Assembly (NCBI GenBank): GCA_025200525.1
Contig: CM045768.1
Location: 47,153,022 to 47,217,021, forward strand
From: Camellia lanceoleosa
Lineage: Eukaryota > Streptophyta > Magnoliopsida > Ericales > Theaceae
Direction: 5' to 3'
DNA length: 64,000 bases
Shown: one piece after another, positions 47,187 through 59,800 of the stretch
Layout of the letters: each line of letters starts with the position of its first letter
How positions within the stretch are numbered: the stretch's first letter is position 1
Notes under the pieces: model-generated
What the model was told of the DNA's origin: nothing
The model's database searches: none
The model's input: only the letters and a program-made list of their open reading frames with translations
Position numbers and translations under genes: made by a program

Positions 47187-48760
47187 TGTAGACACCCCAT
47201 TTTGACCGACCCTAAGACTTGAGCGCTTTCTTTTGATTACCCGATGATGACAATTAGAATGTGTTTCTCACAAAATTCTCAGTAAAAAAGATGAAATTTA
47301 AGTTTTAATCCCAACCTTCACCCATTTGTTGGCCAAACTATTTTAGACCTTAAAAACCCTCTTTTCAAAATATGTTTTTTTTAAATGTTTCTATAATGTC
47401 CCGATGCTTCCATTTCGATTAAAATATTGCACTTTTCAGTAAACCGAGTAAGGACAAAGTGGAAATAAATGGAAGAGAGGTGAACTTTTTTGAAAAATAT
47501 TTGAAAACATCTTCTTTATAGGTTTGGAGTTGAAGGAAATAGGAGAGGGTGAAAGAAAACTAGTTTAGGAAAAGAATGAGTATCAAATCATTAAGAAGGA
47601 AATGAGCAGCCTTTACTAAATTAGGCATATCTCTTTGTACACTTGGAATTTAAATGTGAGGCCACCACCATTGGAAAGTAGACTTATGGGGCTTCAATTT
47701 AGACCCAAAACCCACCTTAGACCAAGTCCAAATAAGGGAGATATGCCTATTTGAAGTTGGGCTTCAAAGTAGATTTTGTTTACCCAGCCCGAGAGTACAC
47801 TTGGAATTTAAATGTGAGGCCACCACCATTGGAAAGTAGACTTTTGGGGCTTCAATTTGGACCCAAGAACCGCCTAAAACCAAGTCCATATGGGGGAGAT
47901 ATGCCCATTTGAAGTTGGACTTAAAAGCAGATTTTGTTGACTCGGCCCAAAACAACAATAGCCCATTTTTTTCTTGGTTTTGATTCGGTTGGGACAACCC
48001 ATTTACCTATTTTCTGAGCCATTCAAGTGCATCCACTCATCCTCCATTATACCTACTCATCCCCCATTGTCAAAAAGAGGTTTTGTTTGCATTCATAAAG
48101 GAGTATCCCATGCAACCACCTTGAAAATTTGCCCTCCTATCACATCCTTGTCTCCCACCTTCTTTTTGACCTTTACTCTTCCTCATTGCCTATATAGAAT
48201 GATCATATTGTAAGAGAGAAAGAAGACCATGAAATTGAAGAGAAAGGAGTGAGAAAAAAGTGAAAAAAGAGAGAAAAATTGAGTTTTTGAGCCAAAAATA
48301 TTCCTATCTTCCATATACATTCCATACCTTCCATAGCTACTGAAATTCCTCATTTCCATACACCAAAACCACTCAAAAAATTCTGATATAGCCAAAGATC
48401 AATTGCCTTGATCATAAGGAAGAGTGTTTAGTGATTGAAAGTGAGAAAAACTAGAGAGTTAGCCACTTTCTATACCACAAACTCCATAAACTCCATAATT
48501 TTGAATTGAGGATTTAAGAACACACTTCCTACACTTTAGGGTGATCAAGAGGAAGTTTGGAAATCAAAAAGTTCAATCTTTCTTTGAAAGGTGAATTGTT
48601 AGCCTTTCATTTTCTTATATTTTATACCTTATATTTATTTTCATGCTTCTTATTTCATTGTGTTTTGTTATTATCTAAGTGGTTTGTTTATCTCACATTT
48701 ATTTTCTTACTTTATATTTCATAGTGTATTGTTATAATCCTAGTAGTTTGTTGAGCTCAT

Positions 48761-48799
<39 letters not shown>

Positions 48800-50292
48800 T
48801 TCGCATGCTTTAATTTCATATTAGTTTTGTTGTAATCTTGCATGTTCTACCTCATATTTATTTATTTTTTCGTATATTAGTCTCATATTAGTTCTGTTGT
48901 AATATTGCATGTTCTATCTTATATTTTTTTTATTGCTTTAGGTTTATGTTGTGAGTTTGCACTTTTTATTTTATTTTATATTTGTTTTCTTGTTTTTTTT
49001 TAATCTAACCGATAGTGGCTAGTTGAGCCACCTACATATTTTTTGTTTGTTCATTTTCTTGGTTTCGCAACAAGACAGGTTTTGCTTGGCCTAGTTGGCC
49101 AGCCGGTTAGCTTCTTCCGAACAAGATGGCGTAACCTCCCAATATTGATCAATTTCCGCGAACGGTTCTAAAGAACATGAAGCTTTTATTTTATTTATTT
49201 TTTATTTTGAGTGTATTGTGAGGTTTTTATTTTGTTGTAATATTCTCTTCATCTCTCTCTAATTTGATTTGTAATTATTCTTTAAAATGTTGTAATAATT
49301 TCCGCCCCGCTTCTTTCTATCCCATTCTTTTACTTGCTTTCTTTATTTGTACATAAACATCATATTTATTTTTCATCATAGTTATGCTTTGCATCCATGT
49401 TTCATGCATCTTGATTCGGCTAAGTTTGCATTTGTGGATTTAATCAATTCCTATGTAATTATGTGCGCTACCTCATGTTCTTGAGATTATTCACATATCA
49501 TATTTTAGAAGCCGAATCTTTAGTTGCATCTCATGAGTAAATTGCATTAGGATTTTGTATATAAGATCATGCATATTTTACTAACTTTGTTTTGTAGCTT
49601 GTTTGTGGGACGTCAAACATGTAAGTTTTTATGCTTTAGCATTCCGTTTGTGTGTGTTTTTCTTACTATGTCTAGCATTCTACCATGAGGCTATTTGCTT
49701 ATGTGATATAACTCTATAAATGCCAATGGATGGAGGTTGTGTCGCTTAATTTGGAATGATGTTGATTTTTCATGCTTGTAAACTCAATTTATTTGGGTTG
49801 TACATCGTCAAAACTCTTTCAAAATGCATGATATCAAATTGTTCCAAAATGAATGACATAGTCTATACTTGTATGCTTCACATAGTAAATTTTAGGATTT
49901 ATTAACTAATCAGAATATGAACATATAAAGAAAATAAAAGTCATATCATGGTTTAGTAGAGGCCAATCTTTTGATCGGATGAGCAAAGGTGCCCATTATT
50001 GACCTTCCCCTCTTATACCTAAGGTTCCGAGCCAAGCATTCTTGGTTACGACGAACAGTGGCCTTGGCACTGAGTCATGGGTTTCCTAATTTTCCAAAAT
50101 ATTAGGTGGCGATTCTGAGATCTGATGACGCAGTCTATTTTTGACAAAATTGCAATAAAATGGATTTTCAATAAAAGTCGCCAAATCTGCACTCTCATCT
50201 GTATTTCACATTGCACTCGTGAGACTAGATCAAAGAGATCTCGGGGGTCCGAACTGTTTAACGCACGCGAGAACTCCCCCGGGCATGTTACA
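47187..50292 (+). mobile_element. Lone LTR nested in the pol region of the Tat-like element
   Basis: It begins TGTAGACACCCCATTTTGAC and ends GGGCATGTTACA (TG...CA with short inverted ends). The flanking pentamers are TAATG (47182-47186) and CAATG (50293-50297), a target duplication with one transition. The interrupted pol frame resumes on both sides at a conserved position. No coding domain is present, so it is a solo LTR of 3.1 kb. A TATATAG at 48191-48197 on the plus strand suggests plus orientation. It contains a 158-base tandem duplication (47637-47794, then 47795-47952) and a (TTTA)n microsatellite at about 48762-48799. Confidence 0.85.
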
Positions 50293-50299
50293 CAATGCC

Positions 50300-51297
50300 A
50301 GGCATGTCATACGGTATCCAAGCAAACACTTCGATGTTAGAGGTTAAGAATTCCATAACCTCTATTCTCTCAGTGCTGGACAAAGACAAGCCGAGCAAAA
50401 AGAACTTTTCTGGGTCTTTTTCATCTATTCTACCGTACATCAAGTCTTCCATCGCTTTTGTTCACCGCTTTGCCAACATCAAGAATAGTTCATTGCTTTC
50501 GTGCTCTTCCATCATCTCAGACATACCCTTTTGCAACAAGCCGCCATTTATCGTGATGAAGAATCGCTTGGACATAATTTGGTCTCCAAAGACCTCTTCA
50601 ATTACTCTAGCTTTGTTGGGGAACCGCAATACTTGATGGTAGGTTGACGCTACCGATCGCATGGCATGCAACCATGTCCTCTCCAAAATTATGTTGTAAG
50701 TGGAAGGGACTTTCAATACCCAGAATTCCACCTGTTTCGTCATGGTTCATGCGTTAACTGAGAGGATTATCTTGCCCACTGGCTACTCTGGCATTGAGTT
50801 GAATCCGATTAGGGGAGATGTTACAGGTGCCATGTCTTTGTCTTCTAATTTCAATTGTTTGAAGGTTTCGTAATACATTATCTTATATGAGCTTCCTTGG
50901 TCGATCAGAATCCGTTTGATGTCGAAATTCTTGACACGTAGAGTGACAACCAATGCATCATTGTGAGGGCAATATATCCTTGCTAAATCTTTGTCTGAAA
51001 AAGATATGACATTTGTGGCCTCTGTTCTCACCTTTTTGACGGCAGGTTGTGCACTTAATACCTCCCTCAAGTGCTCAGCCTTTTTGATCATTCCCCTGAG
51101 CTCACACACCCACTTAGGTTCGAATACCCCATATATTACATTAATTACGCCTTGAAGTGGAGTGTCGACCGGCATCCTGTTTGGGTTGTTGTGGTTCTGG
51201 GGGTCAAGGCCTTCTTCTATGTATCGGTTCACACGCTCAACCCGCCTTAGAAGTCCTAAGAACGTGACCGCCAAGACCAGAATTACCTCCGCCTTCC
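50300..51297 (-). pseudogene. Protease and gag-pol linker of the Tat-like element
   Basis: This includes the aspartic protease active-site motif ILIDQGSSYKIMYYETF (D-x-G-S form) and, after it, YNIILERTWLHAMRSV with a STYHQVLRFP word, characteristic of Tat/Athila-type polyproteins between protease and RT. A stop codon lies between the two parts. The upstream end is cut by the nested LTR ending at about 51298. Confidence 0.8.
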
Positions 51298-53189
51298 TGC
51301 ATTAAACATAAAAAAGGTCATGAGTTTAAATAAACAACTAAGAGTCCAAGAGTCAGGCATAATATGAACGACATTTACATGCCAAAAAGATGAGTTAATT
51401 ACCCACTATCTTTACATAACTCGATCATAAATTCATTTACAAACGAGTTACATGCCATCGATGCAAAATCAAAACAAAGCTCACAACCGCCTTCCGTGCC
51501 TAGCCCAATCTCAGAGCACTCAAACCGGTAGGTTTCAAAATGGCGTCGAACAAGAATCCGCCAGGCTTGACTCCCAAAGATGCTCACCTATAAATACATA
51601 AATACAAACAATGAGCTAAAGCTCGAAGTAACATAACAAGAAGAGGTTAGTGAACTAAGTCCAACATTTTCATAAAACCATAATAAATCAACCATAATCA
51701 TATATCCGCCAAACACCATCATAAAAACATACGTAATGGCATACCCACGTAACATTACATGTGTCGACTAACGACTAGAGTAACCCATTCCCGACACCGA
51801 TTAAACACATACCGAGATCTCAGAACCGTCATGGGCTTGTCCTTCCATGCCGCCCCCATGACTCATGACGCATGTTCGCATGTTCTTGCCCCCATGACTC
51901 AACCGACTATGGATGCCATACTAGATTTGCAATGTAACATTCTGCTCACGTAAAACAATCTCATTTCAAAACGATCATATCATAGCACTTTAGAACATAA
52001 TTTCATAATAACGATCTTTACGTAAATGTCACTTAGAGGGTTTCCAAACCGATGGCACGGCCTTCTCAATTCGACGCAACAATAACATTATAGCACATTC
52101 TCAATTTACATTATCCTTAGTCATGCACTTCATTCCTTTCTTTTTTACTTCATGTTCATTCATTTCATATTCATTCTTTTCCTTCATTACATTCATTCAT
52201 GTCCATTTCATAATCATAAGACGCGACATAATGCAAGGAACATAAGAAAATCATGCGTAATAATTTCCAAACTTTTCTAAAATAAGTTTTCCGCCGAAGG
52301 CCCACTTGTTCGCCGAGCGGATCAGAATCGTCCAAATCGGCTGAAGGGTGATTTTACGCCGAAGGGCTTATCCGCCGAGCGGACCTCAAATCCAAATTCG
52401 AATTTCCAAAGCTTCAATCTCCTTTTACAAAACCATTTACCATTCATGAAATCCAAGCCTCAAAACACTTGTATAACAACATCATTTAACCATTATATCT
52501 TCAATTCAAACCCAATAGCATCATATTAAGATTAATCCCATGAATCAAGATGGAAATCCATAACAAACACACTAAAGCTTCATTTATATACATCCATGGA
52601 GGTTTTTCCTCAATCATGACCCAAAATCATAAATCATACCATTTAAAGCCCTAGATGCTTAGATTACACATGAATTCTCTTTAATTCCATTCACTAGCCA
52701 TGAGATCATAAAGGAATCAACCTTAGTTCAACAAACTTACCTTAATTCTTTGATGGAGAAGAGTTAAGCTCACTTTCCCTTTCTTTCTCTTCTTCCCCCT
52801 TGCTCTCCCTCTCCCACGAACTCCTCTCTCTCTCTCTTAGATTTTCTTTCCTTGGTTTGAGTCAATGGGTCAAAGCATCCTTATCCTTATAATATGTATA
52901 TATCATAATATCCAATTAATCCACTTAAGCCAAAAACATGCCAAACGGGGCATAACGAATCAGATAAAATTCAGTCTTTAAGTTATTGTTTCGAATGGTT
53001 CTAAAAATTCCCGGCATCACATAGGCATATTCAATTTCATTTTCTGAACCCATTACGGTCGTCAATTTCAGTCCCGAAGTCGTAATTCCAACAGATATTT
53101 TACTAATTCGAACAGATTTTTCTCAATTAAATCACGTAAACACATAATTAATTACTGAAAATGACATCATACGGTTCTGGGTCGTTACA
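51298..53189 (-). mobile_element. Second nested LTR, same family as the one at 11705-14957
   Basis: The right end, read on the minus strand, begins TGTAACGACCCAGAACC, the LTR start typical of this Gypsy group. The interior shares blocks with 11705-14957: GCCGAAGG and GCCGAGCGG words at 52290-52385, a TATAAA...CAATGAGCTAAA block near 51590, and a CT-rich tract near 52780-52830. The left end (TGCATTAAAC) does not look like the partner terminus, and the flanks do not give a target duplication, so the left side is probably truncated. It splits gag from protease. Confidence 0.65.
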
Positions 53190-54857
53190 GGTTCAGGTGT
53201 CCAGTTGCTACTAACTTCTCCAAATGCTGCCTCAACGACGTGTAATTTTCAGTGCGGTGCCCCTTTTCATCATGGAAGGTGCATTGGGACCTTTCGTCAT
53301 AGTCTTTTTGCGCTTCTCCTAACTTAGCTGGCCATCTGACGAAAGGTTCATTGCGTATCTCACTGAGAATTCGGTAGATTGGTTTTTTGAACACTGTGGT
53401 AATGACAGTGTAGACTCTTAACCTCCTTTTGTCTGGGTCTTCTCTGTTGGCTGGCCTGTCTCGTCCATTCTTGTTAGGCTGCTATACCGTGTTGACTTTT
53501 GCTGTAGTCTTTTTATCTGGCATTGCTGTTGTGCCGGATTTTGCCTTAACACGGGCGCTATCTTCCTCCACGCGAATATGTTGGTGCACTCTCTCCATTA
53601 AGGCCTCCATCGTGAGGGGTGGCGTCATAGTAATTGAATCCCTCAATTTGTTACCGATTGGCAAGCTCGTTTGTATTGCACAATGATGAGGTTCGTAGGG
53701 CAATCCCCAATCTGGTTGAAGGTTTCCCAGTAGCGACTGTTGTAAGACCTCAACGTCTTTTTTTCGCCCATGTCAATGGAGAGTAGCTAGTCGATCTCCA
53801 CTGGTGTCTTGGTGTTCGTCCTGAATCTAGTCACTTAACGCTTCGCTAATTGTGCCTGTGAAGCGATGTCGCTTCGGTAGCCTTCAACCAAAGTTAGACC
53901 TAGGTCGCCAAGGCCGATGGGAACAGATACACATCAAGGCCTTGTTCACGCAGATACCGCCATAACCCGCAAAAGTGGCTTACATACATGTAGGGTCCGC
54001 TTTCCTCATAAGTAGTAAATTTGGGTGGAAGCTCAAGGTAGTGGTGCGTTTCAATTGCTTAACGAACGACGAGCTCAGAACCTTGCTAATGCTTTATCTG
54101 TTGGTTCGTAAGTAAGGTGTGGCATTGGCATTCCTACCTCGACGCTCTCATGCATCCGAGGGGCCAACTGCTGAAGAGCTGAAACTCTACGCGGGTGGCA
54201 TACCCTAGTATCCTCCATCCATCGGGCCTTTTTCTTCAAGCACAGTTCGTAAGTCAGATAATCTAGGTAACTACGTGTGCCTAGATGACGTATGGTGCGA
54301 TACAATATTAATAGGTGCTTCCCTCAATATATGACCTCTCAGTTCTCGTTCTCTCAAACCTAGAGTAACGAGTCCTAGAAGTCCTTGATTGAGTATCGCC
54401 TGTTCTAAGGCTTCTATTTTCTGCTTGTGATAGCGTGGTACACCTATCACGATCTTCCGAGTGGCGATAGGGCATGTTGCCTTTGTGCATCTCTCCTGTC
54501 GACATCCATTTTCCTTTTATCTGGCGCTACAGTGACTCCATGTCTGCCGCCATCCTCTTTATTAACTCATCATGCTTCTTCACGCGATCCTCCAGAACTT
54601 GAGGGTCCATCATCCGCCTCTGTCTTTTAGGACTTTGAGAGCGACGGGAGTTGCCAGCCTACCTTTTGCAGATTCTCGGAGTTCCGTTGGGGTTCTAAAT
54701 CCGCCATGAGGGATAAGGCAAACATTCGGCTTTCTTACCCTCCGGTTTGCCCATCAATAGCGACAAGAAGTCTTCATTGTGCACCATTGCTTCCAACTAA
54801 AGAGGAAAGCTTGATTAAGAGGTTTTGTTCTTTGTGGAATTCCCATTTTTACACCAA
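53190..54857 (-). pseudogene. Gag region of the Tat-like element
   Basis: Fragments on the minus strand include EIRNEPFVRWPAKLGEA and, in its zinc-knuckle-like part, CTFHDEKGHRTENY (C-x2-x-H pattern, decayed). Several frames and stops are interleaved. Upstream of gag, next to the LTR, the expected primer-binding site is only weakly recognisable (TTGGTGTAAAAATGGGAA on the minus strand at about 54839-54856). Confidence 0.7.
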
Positions 54858-55587
54858 TTGTATGAACACGAAATAATATTTTCATATAATCTTGTTGATC
54901 AAGTCTCAAGGCTTCTCCAAATGTCATCGCTTTACTCCTTGAAAACACAAACGTGAGCTAGCCGGCGAGTGTGTGCTAAATACCTCTCCGATGCCTAAGT
55001 CAGCAAAATAGACAAATAGACAAAAGTTCTATGTATTCGGAAATCAAAGTTGTGTTATCTCTACATAGGTTATGTTGTGAGCTTTTATAGTTTTTGACTG
55101 GCACAATCCTAGTAGGACTCTTATTCCTCAATGTAGAGTCCTCCTAGGAATCACACTCTTGAAAGATGATGCTTATCCTTTAACACTTCTTCACTGTTTA
55201 AACCAAGTGAGATGGTTTTATCACGGTTGGATAACAGTATGACCGAGCTAACACTAGCCTTTTATCATACTGAATCCAGCACCTTCATTTGCAACACATA
55301 GCTCGGCTCTTGTTCACTTGTACCTCAATTTTGTCTCTTAGACCGAGCTAATCAGAGTAAGCTTTGACTGAGCTAACAAGGACAAGGTCCACCTTAAAAA
55401 GCCCAAACACCTCGGCACCGAATATTATGACCGAGCTGATTATCACCACTCCGACTGCGGATCAGAACTATATTTGGACCGAGCTAACAACAAAGTCCTC
55501 TTCACTAAGCCCTTTTTATCATGCCCATAAACGCCCATTACTACACCTTGACTAGCTCGCCCTAATGCACATAAAAACTCTCTCTCA
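54858..55587 (-). repeat. 5' LTR of the Tat-like element
   Basis: 730 bases, collinear with the LTR at 39010-39742. It is followed on the plus strand by the ATATT target duplication. It carries the same CCGAGCTA-type words (about 55242, 55343, 55367, 55432, 55479). Confidence 0.9.
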
Positions 55588-55592
55588 ATATT

Positions 55593-56836
55593 GATAGTTA
55601 TATATTTGAATTAAATCTATATTACAAAAAATAGATAGTTATTTTAAATTTGTATTTGTCACCAATTTTTTAAAAACAAACATGATTTAAACATATAACT
55701 AATCTAATCATTTTGATTTTTTTAAACATATAACTAACAAATAAATATGGGATAACATGATTTAAATATCAATGTCTAATCATTTTGATTTTTTATATAA
55801 ATATTCAACTCTAACTAATCTTAAAATATGAATAATTTAAATCACCAAAATTAGTTCCAAAATAAATCTGTCAAGACCAAACCCAAACCTTTTTAGGATT
55901 ATTAGTCTTGAGATTACTAATTTTTTAAATTATGTATTTTCTTTTATATTTGAATTGACACAGTACTCTGAAAATGAATTAACAAAATCTTATCCCATAT
56001 TTATTTGGAAATATTAAAATAGACAAATATGAAATACGTAATATGATAACCGTAATAACATTATTATAATTTATAATATATATTACACTATCATATCATG
56101 CGCTACTTTCTTTTCTTTTTTTTTGGAGCAAAATTTGTGCTACTTTTTAAAAGGCAATTTTGCCTAAAAAAAATTTAGGCGAAAAATTTTACACTTCATT
56201 TTACCTTTTTAGACCAAAATAAAAAATAAAAAAATTGTTATCAAGAGAAGAATATCAAATTCATTAATATTAAAAATCACAAGCAATCAATAAAAAAATT
56301 GCACAGTTATTTAACCATCAAATTCTGTTTAGTCCCATTTTTAGAATTTATTTTTTTTAAATATTAAAAATAGTTTGGTAAAAATAAAAATCAAAAAGAT
56401 ATTCTTGAATTTTAAATACTATTTTTGCACAAGAAAAATTAACAGTGTTTTTTGAATTTTATGTTTTATTAAATTATTAGTCCAACCATGTAATATGTCT
56501 GCCCAAAACAAACATGACAGGTGTTTTAACTGTTTTCATGAAATAAAATCCGTTTTAACTTGATAAATTACATTTTAAATGTTTAGTTTTATCAATTTTA
56601 TCCTTTATATTTTAACTTAACTTAATTTTGAAATCCAATCCATGAACACTGAACACTAGCAGAAACTATTTCTGAGAAAAAGATAGTTACAAAAACAAAA
56701 AGCCTCCAAATTAAATTGAATAAAATCAAAATCTCCTTCACAACATCAAAAATCCACAATAACATACACACAACTGATTTAAAAAGCGACAAAAATGCTC
56801 CTCAAAAATCTCTGCTCTAATTTGAGGTTTCTTGTA
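55593..56836. other. AT-rich region between the Gypsy element and the GH17 3' end
   Basis: No gene is supported. It should contain the 3' UTR of the minus-strand GH17 gene in its right-hand part. A partly repeated ACATATAACTAA/TAATCATTTTGATTTTT word occurs near 55690-55800. Confidence 0.5.
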
Positions 56837-59800
56837 CTAAATCGGACTCAGTGAACATAAAAATACAGTTGCTGTCAGCAAAACTACCCAATGCAGGAGA
56901 ACAGACCCGAGAAGAGATGCCGAAAGAGAAGTTTGTAATCCAACTGAAAATCTGCAATTTGCGAACGAGGGATCGACAGTGGTTATCAAACCCAACCCTC
57001 CAAAATCACAGCTATCTGCTGTCTGATTATGTTCTTGGTAGTAGCTGTTAAATGCGTATGATATGTTCCCAGGCCAACTAATGTTAAAACAAGAACCACC
57101 AGGAGACATGGCACTACAGTCAGCAACAGAACATGCCTCAAGAGCACTTGCCGTGGCATTTGACAAGTCCTGGTTATTGTTCACGACGCACCATTTCGAA
57201 GCAAGGTATTCCACATTCTGTGCATTCACAAGGTCTTTAAAACCCTGCCCAAAATCGACGCGGTACTTGGCTTGGCCATCGAAAGTAAAGACACCCCAGT
57301 GTCTCTCAAAATTTCCGGTCACTATGCTTCTTTGATCCTCGTCTAAAAGGCTAAATACATAAGTCTCTATTGGTGGGTTTCGAGGTCTCAGAGGAGTACC
57401 TGATTTGCTATGAAGGTGATCAGTTAGGCCTTTCATGAATATCTCAGCAATTGATGAGGTGGCATTGGCAGCTCCGTCTGTAGGCCAGCCAATCTGCCCA
57501 ATGATGATCTCCATCTGGGGAAATCCGACGGTTGATAATGCGGTTACAAGGGTATCATAGCTTAAGTCAAAGCTGTTTCGGTAGGTTTTGTGGCTGTCAT
57601 TACGAGGATGTGCAGTTTCTTTGAAGAGAGCAAAATTGAGGGAAATGTTTTTGTTTTGACGGTAATTTAAGAAAGGCAAAATGCTAGCAAAGAAAGGAGA
57701 GCGATGCTTGTCAAGAAATGAGAGAAGTTCGATCATGGTTTTGTTGATGTCGGGCCTAAAGTGTCCTTTAGAAGGCAGGCCAGATTCAGATTCGAAAGTA
57801 TCAGAACTGCACGGAACCACAACTCTGACCTTGTTTGCTAAGTTAGCACCAGTAAGAGCTGTTTGAATGTTCATGGCAGCACCAACAACAAAGGGGTAGA
57901 ATTGTGCACCATAACTTTGGAGGAATGGCTCGTCACCAACAGCAATATACCTGTAAACAGGCTAGTTAGCAGTTTGCACAGGAAGACAAATCAACCTTAT
58001 TGTACAAGTAAGATAGTTGACCACTAATTACATGTAATTAAGTTAAATGCAAAAAGAAAATAAGAAAGAAAAGAGGCTTATTATGGCAATTTGGAAGGAT
58101 CATATCCCTCGTTCTCCCCCAAAATATTATTATTGAACCTTAACTAATTTGTTTTTTATAGCTTGCATTTAGTAATCCACAAAAAACTAGACTCAAAGGT
58201 CATCTTCCATCCCGTGATGAAGTTGTGCTCCACCGATATACAATAGTCGTCTTTAACGTGCCTAAGGTATACAAGAGTGTATCCCTTTGATCGTGACCAA
58301 ATGCAATCCACCACAAGTCCATTGTTCACTGAAATGCTGCCTTGAAAATCAAGACAAGCAGCAGTTAAATAATGTAATTTGTCATAAAAGGCAAACCCCA
58401 TTGCAGAATCTAAACTTGAAGTGAATAGCAACCAACCAGACTGGAGCGAAGCATTTTAACAGATGAAGTGAGGTAAATATAGGGAGGTTAAGCTGGAGTT
58501 TGCTCTGTTATCAATTTAAATTACCACTCAACAAAAAACTTATATCCATTCGTCTGTCCCAGCCATCGCCATGAACAATGTAGCCTTGGGATTGCCGAAG
58601 CATGTATCAATGAACTAGCGGATAACACTTGCATGATTGCTAGATAGATTGTTTCAAATCAAGCCAACCTTCTAGAAGCAAGTCTCCACTCCTCACACAC
58701 ACAGAACATAATAATAATAATAATAATAACTTGGCTAAATTGGCAAATTCAGTTTAATAGCTTTCCCCAAAATAATGAACTAGTAGAGCATAAAACACAC
58801 TCATCTAAATGGTATGAGGCCTTGCTTCCATGTCTTCATGAAAATCCACAAGAAGTTTCACCACATCTGCACAAATTCCTTTTCCTCAAAACTGAGTGCT
58901 CCCACGATTAATCCAAACCAAGTTGAGTAAAGAGGCAATGAGAAATACGTGGAATCCAAAGCTAATTTCTCAAATGGGTGGAATCCAAAGCTAATTTCTC
59001 AAAAGAGTCAGTAGCAGGCACATGAAATTTTCTAGAAAAGACTAGCTTTTATACTAAAATAATATTCCACCAGGGGCCTAAATAATAAGAAAAAAAATAA
59101 AATAAAATAGTACGATGAAATAAGAATTCTATAAGATAGAGAGGTGTATGTGGGAAGAAACAGAAGAGAATTTAATCAAGAAGAGATAGTTGCATAGATA
59201 GATTAAGAGAGATGATACAAATGGAGAAAAAGAGTTCAAAAGGAAAAGAGGAGAGAGAGAGTACTTCAACTAAATTTGAATTCATTCTTCTGAAAGGTTG
59301 ATAATACTGTTATATAGCAGTGAAATAGTCTCAAGAATACCCTAAAACTCAGTTTCTACAAAAATAATTATAAACACTGTAGTAACCAATTATAATCCAA
59401 TTTTTATTACCAAAATAAGCAGAAGAATTAATATTACAAAAAAATGCAATACTATTTAGAAAGCCCTAAACTTGTCAAAAGGCCAGCATAAGCTAGGTTC
59501 CATCAGCTGCTCTTCATTGTTAGTGGTTAGTTGCTGGAAGCAAAAATTTGCAAAAGTAAAGGTTTTAAAAGCAATTAATGTCAATATTCACAAAGTTTAC
59601 CAAGTTGTTTGCCTGCATACGTGCTTGTCATTAATGGCCAATCACCAAAATAACTCTAGAAAATCAGCGAAGTTCACGGAGATCCACAAAATTTAGAAAC
59701 CAACGAAAAGGTTCACTTCACAGTTCAAAAAGAGGTCACAGATCTGGTAACTATGATGAAAATACAAAAACATACACAATTTAATCATCAAATGAAGTCC

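Larger units (their letters stand above)
39010..55587 (-). mobile_element. Degenerate Ty3/Gypsy retrotransposon, Tat-like, with nested LTR insertions
   Basis: Paired LTRs (39010-39742 and 54858-55587) enclose gag, protease, RT, RNase H and integrase remnants on the minus strand, in Gypsy order. The element is bounded by an exact ATATT duplication (39005-39009 and 55588-55592). A second RNase H-like segment before integrase and a plus-strand antisense ORF between pol and the 3' LTR are features of the Tat lineage. The coding regions contain stops and frameshifts throughout. The LTRs differ at roughly one base in ten over their first 200 bases by eye. The element is therefore old and dead. Two LTRs (47187-50292, about 51298-53189) have inserted into it, adding about 5 kb. 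Confidence 0.92.

Noticed and set aside
58156..58431. 91-codon minus-strand frame in the GH17 intron
   Set aside because: It has no domain match and lies inside a well-defined intron. It could be an old repeat fragment, but nothing positive supports coding.
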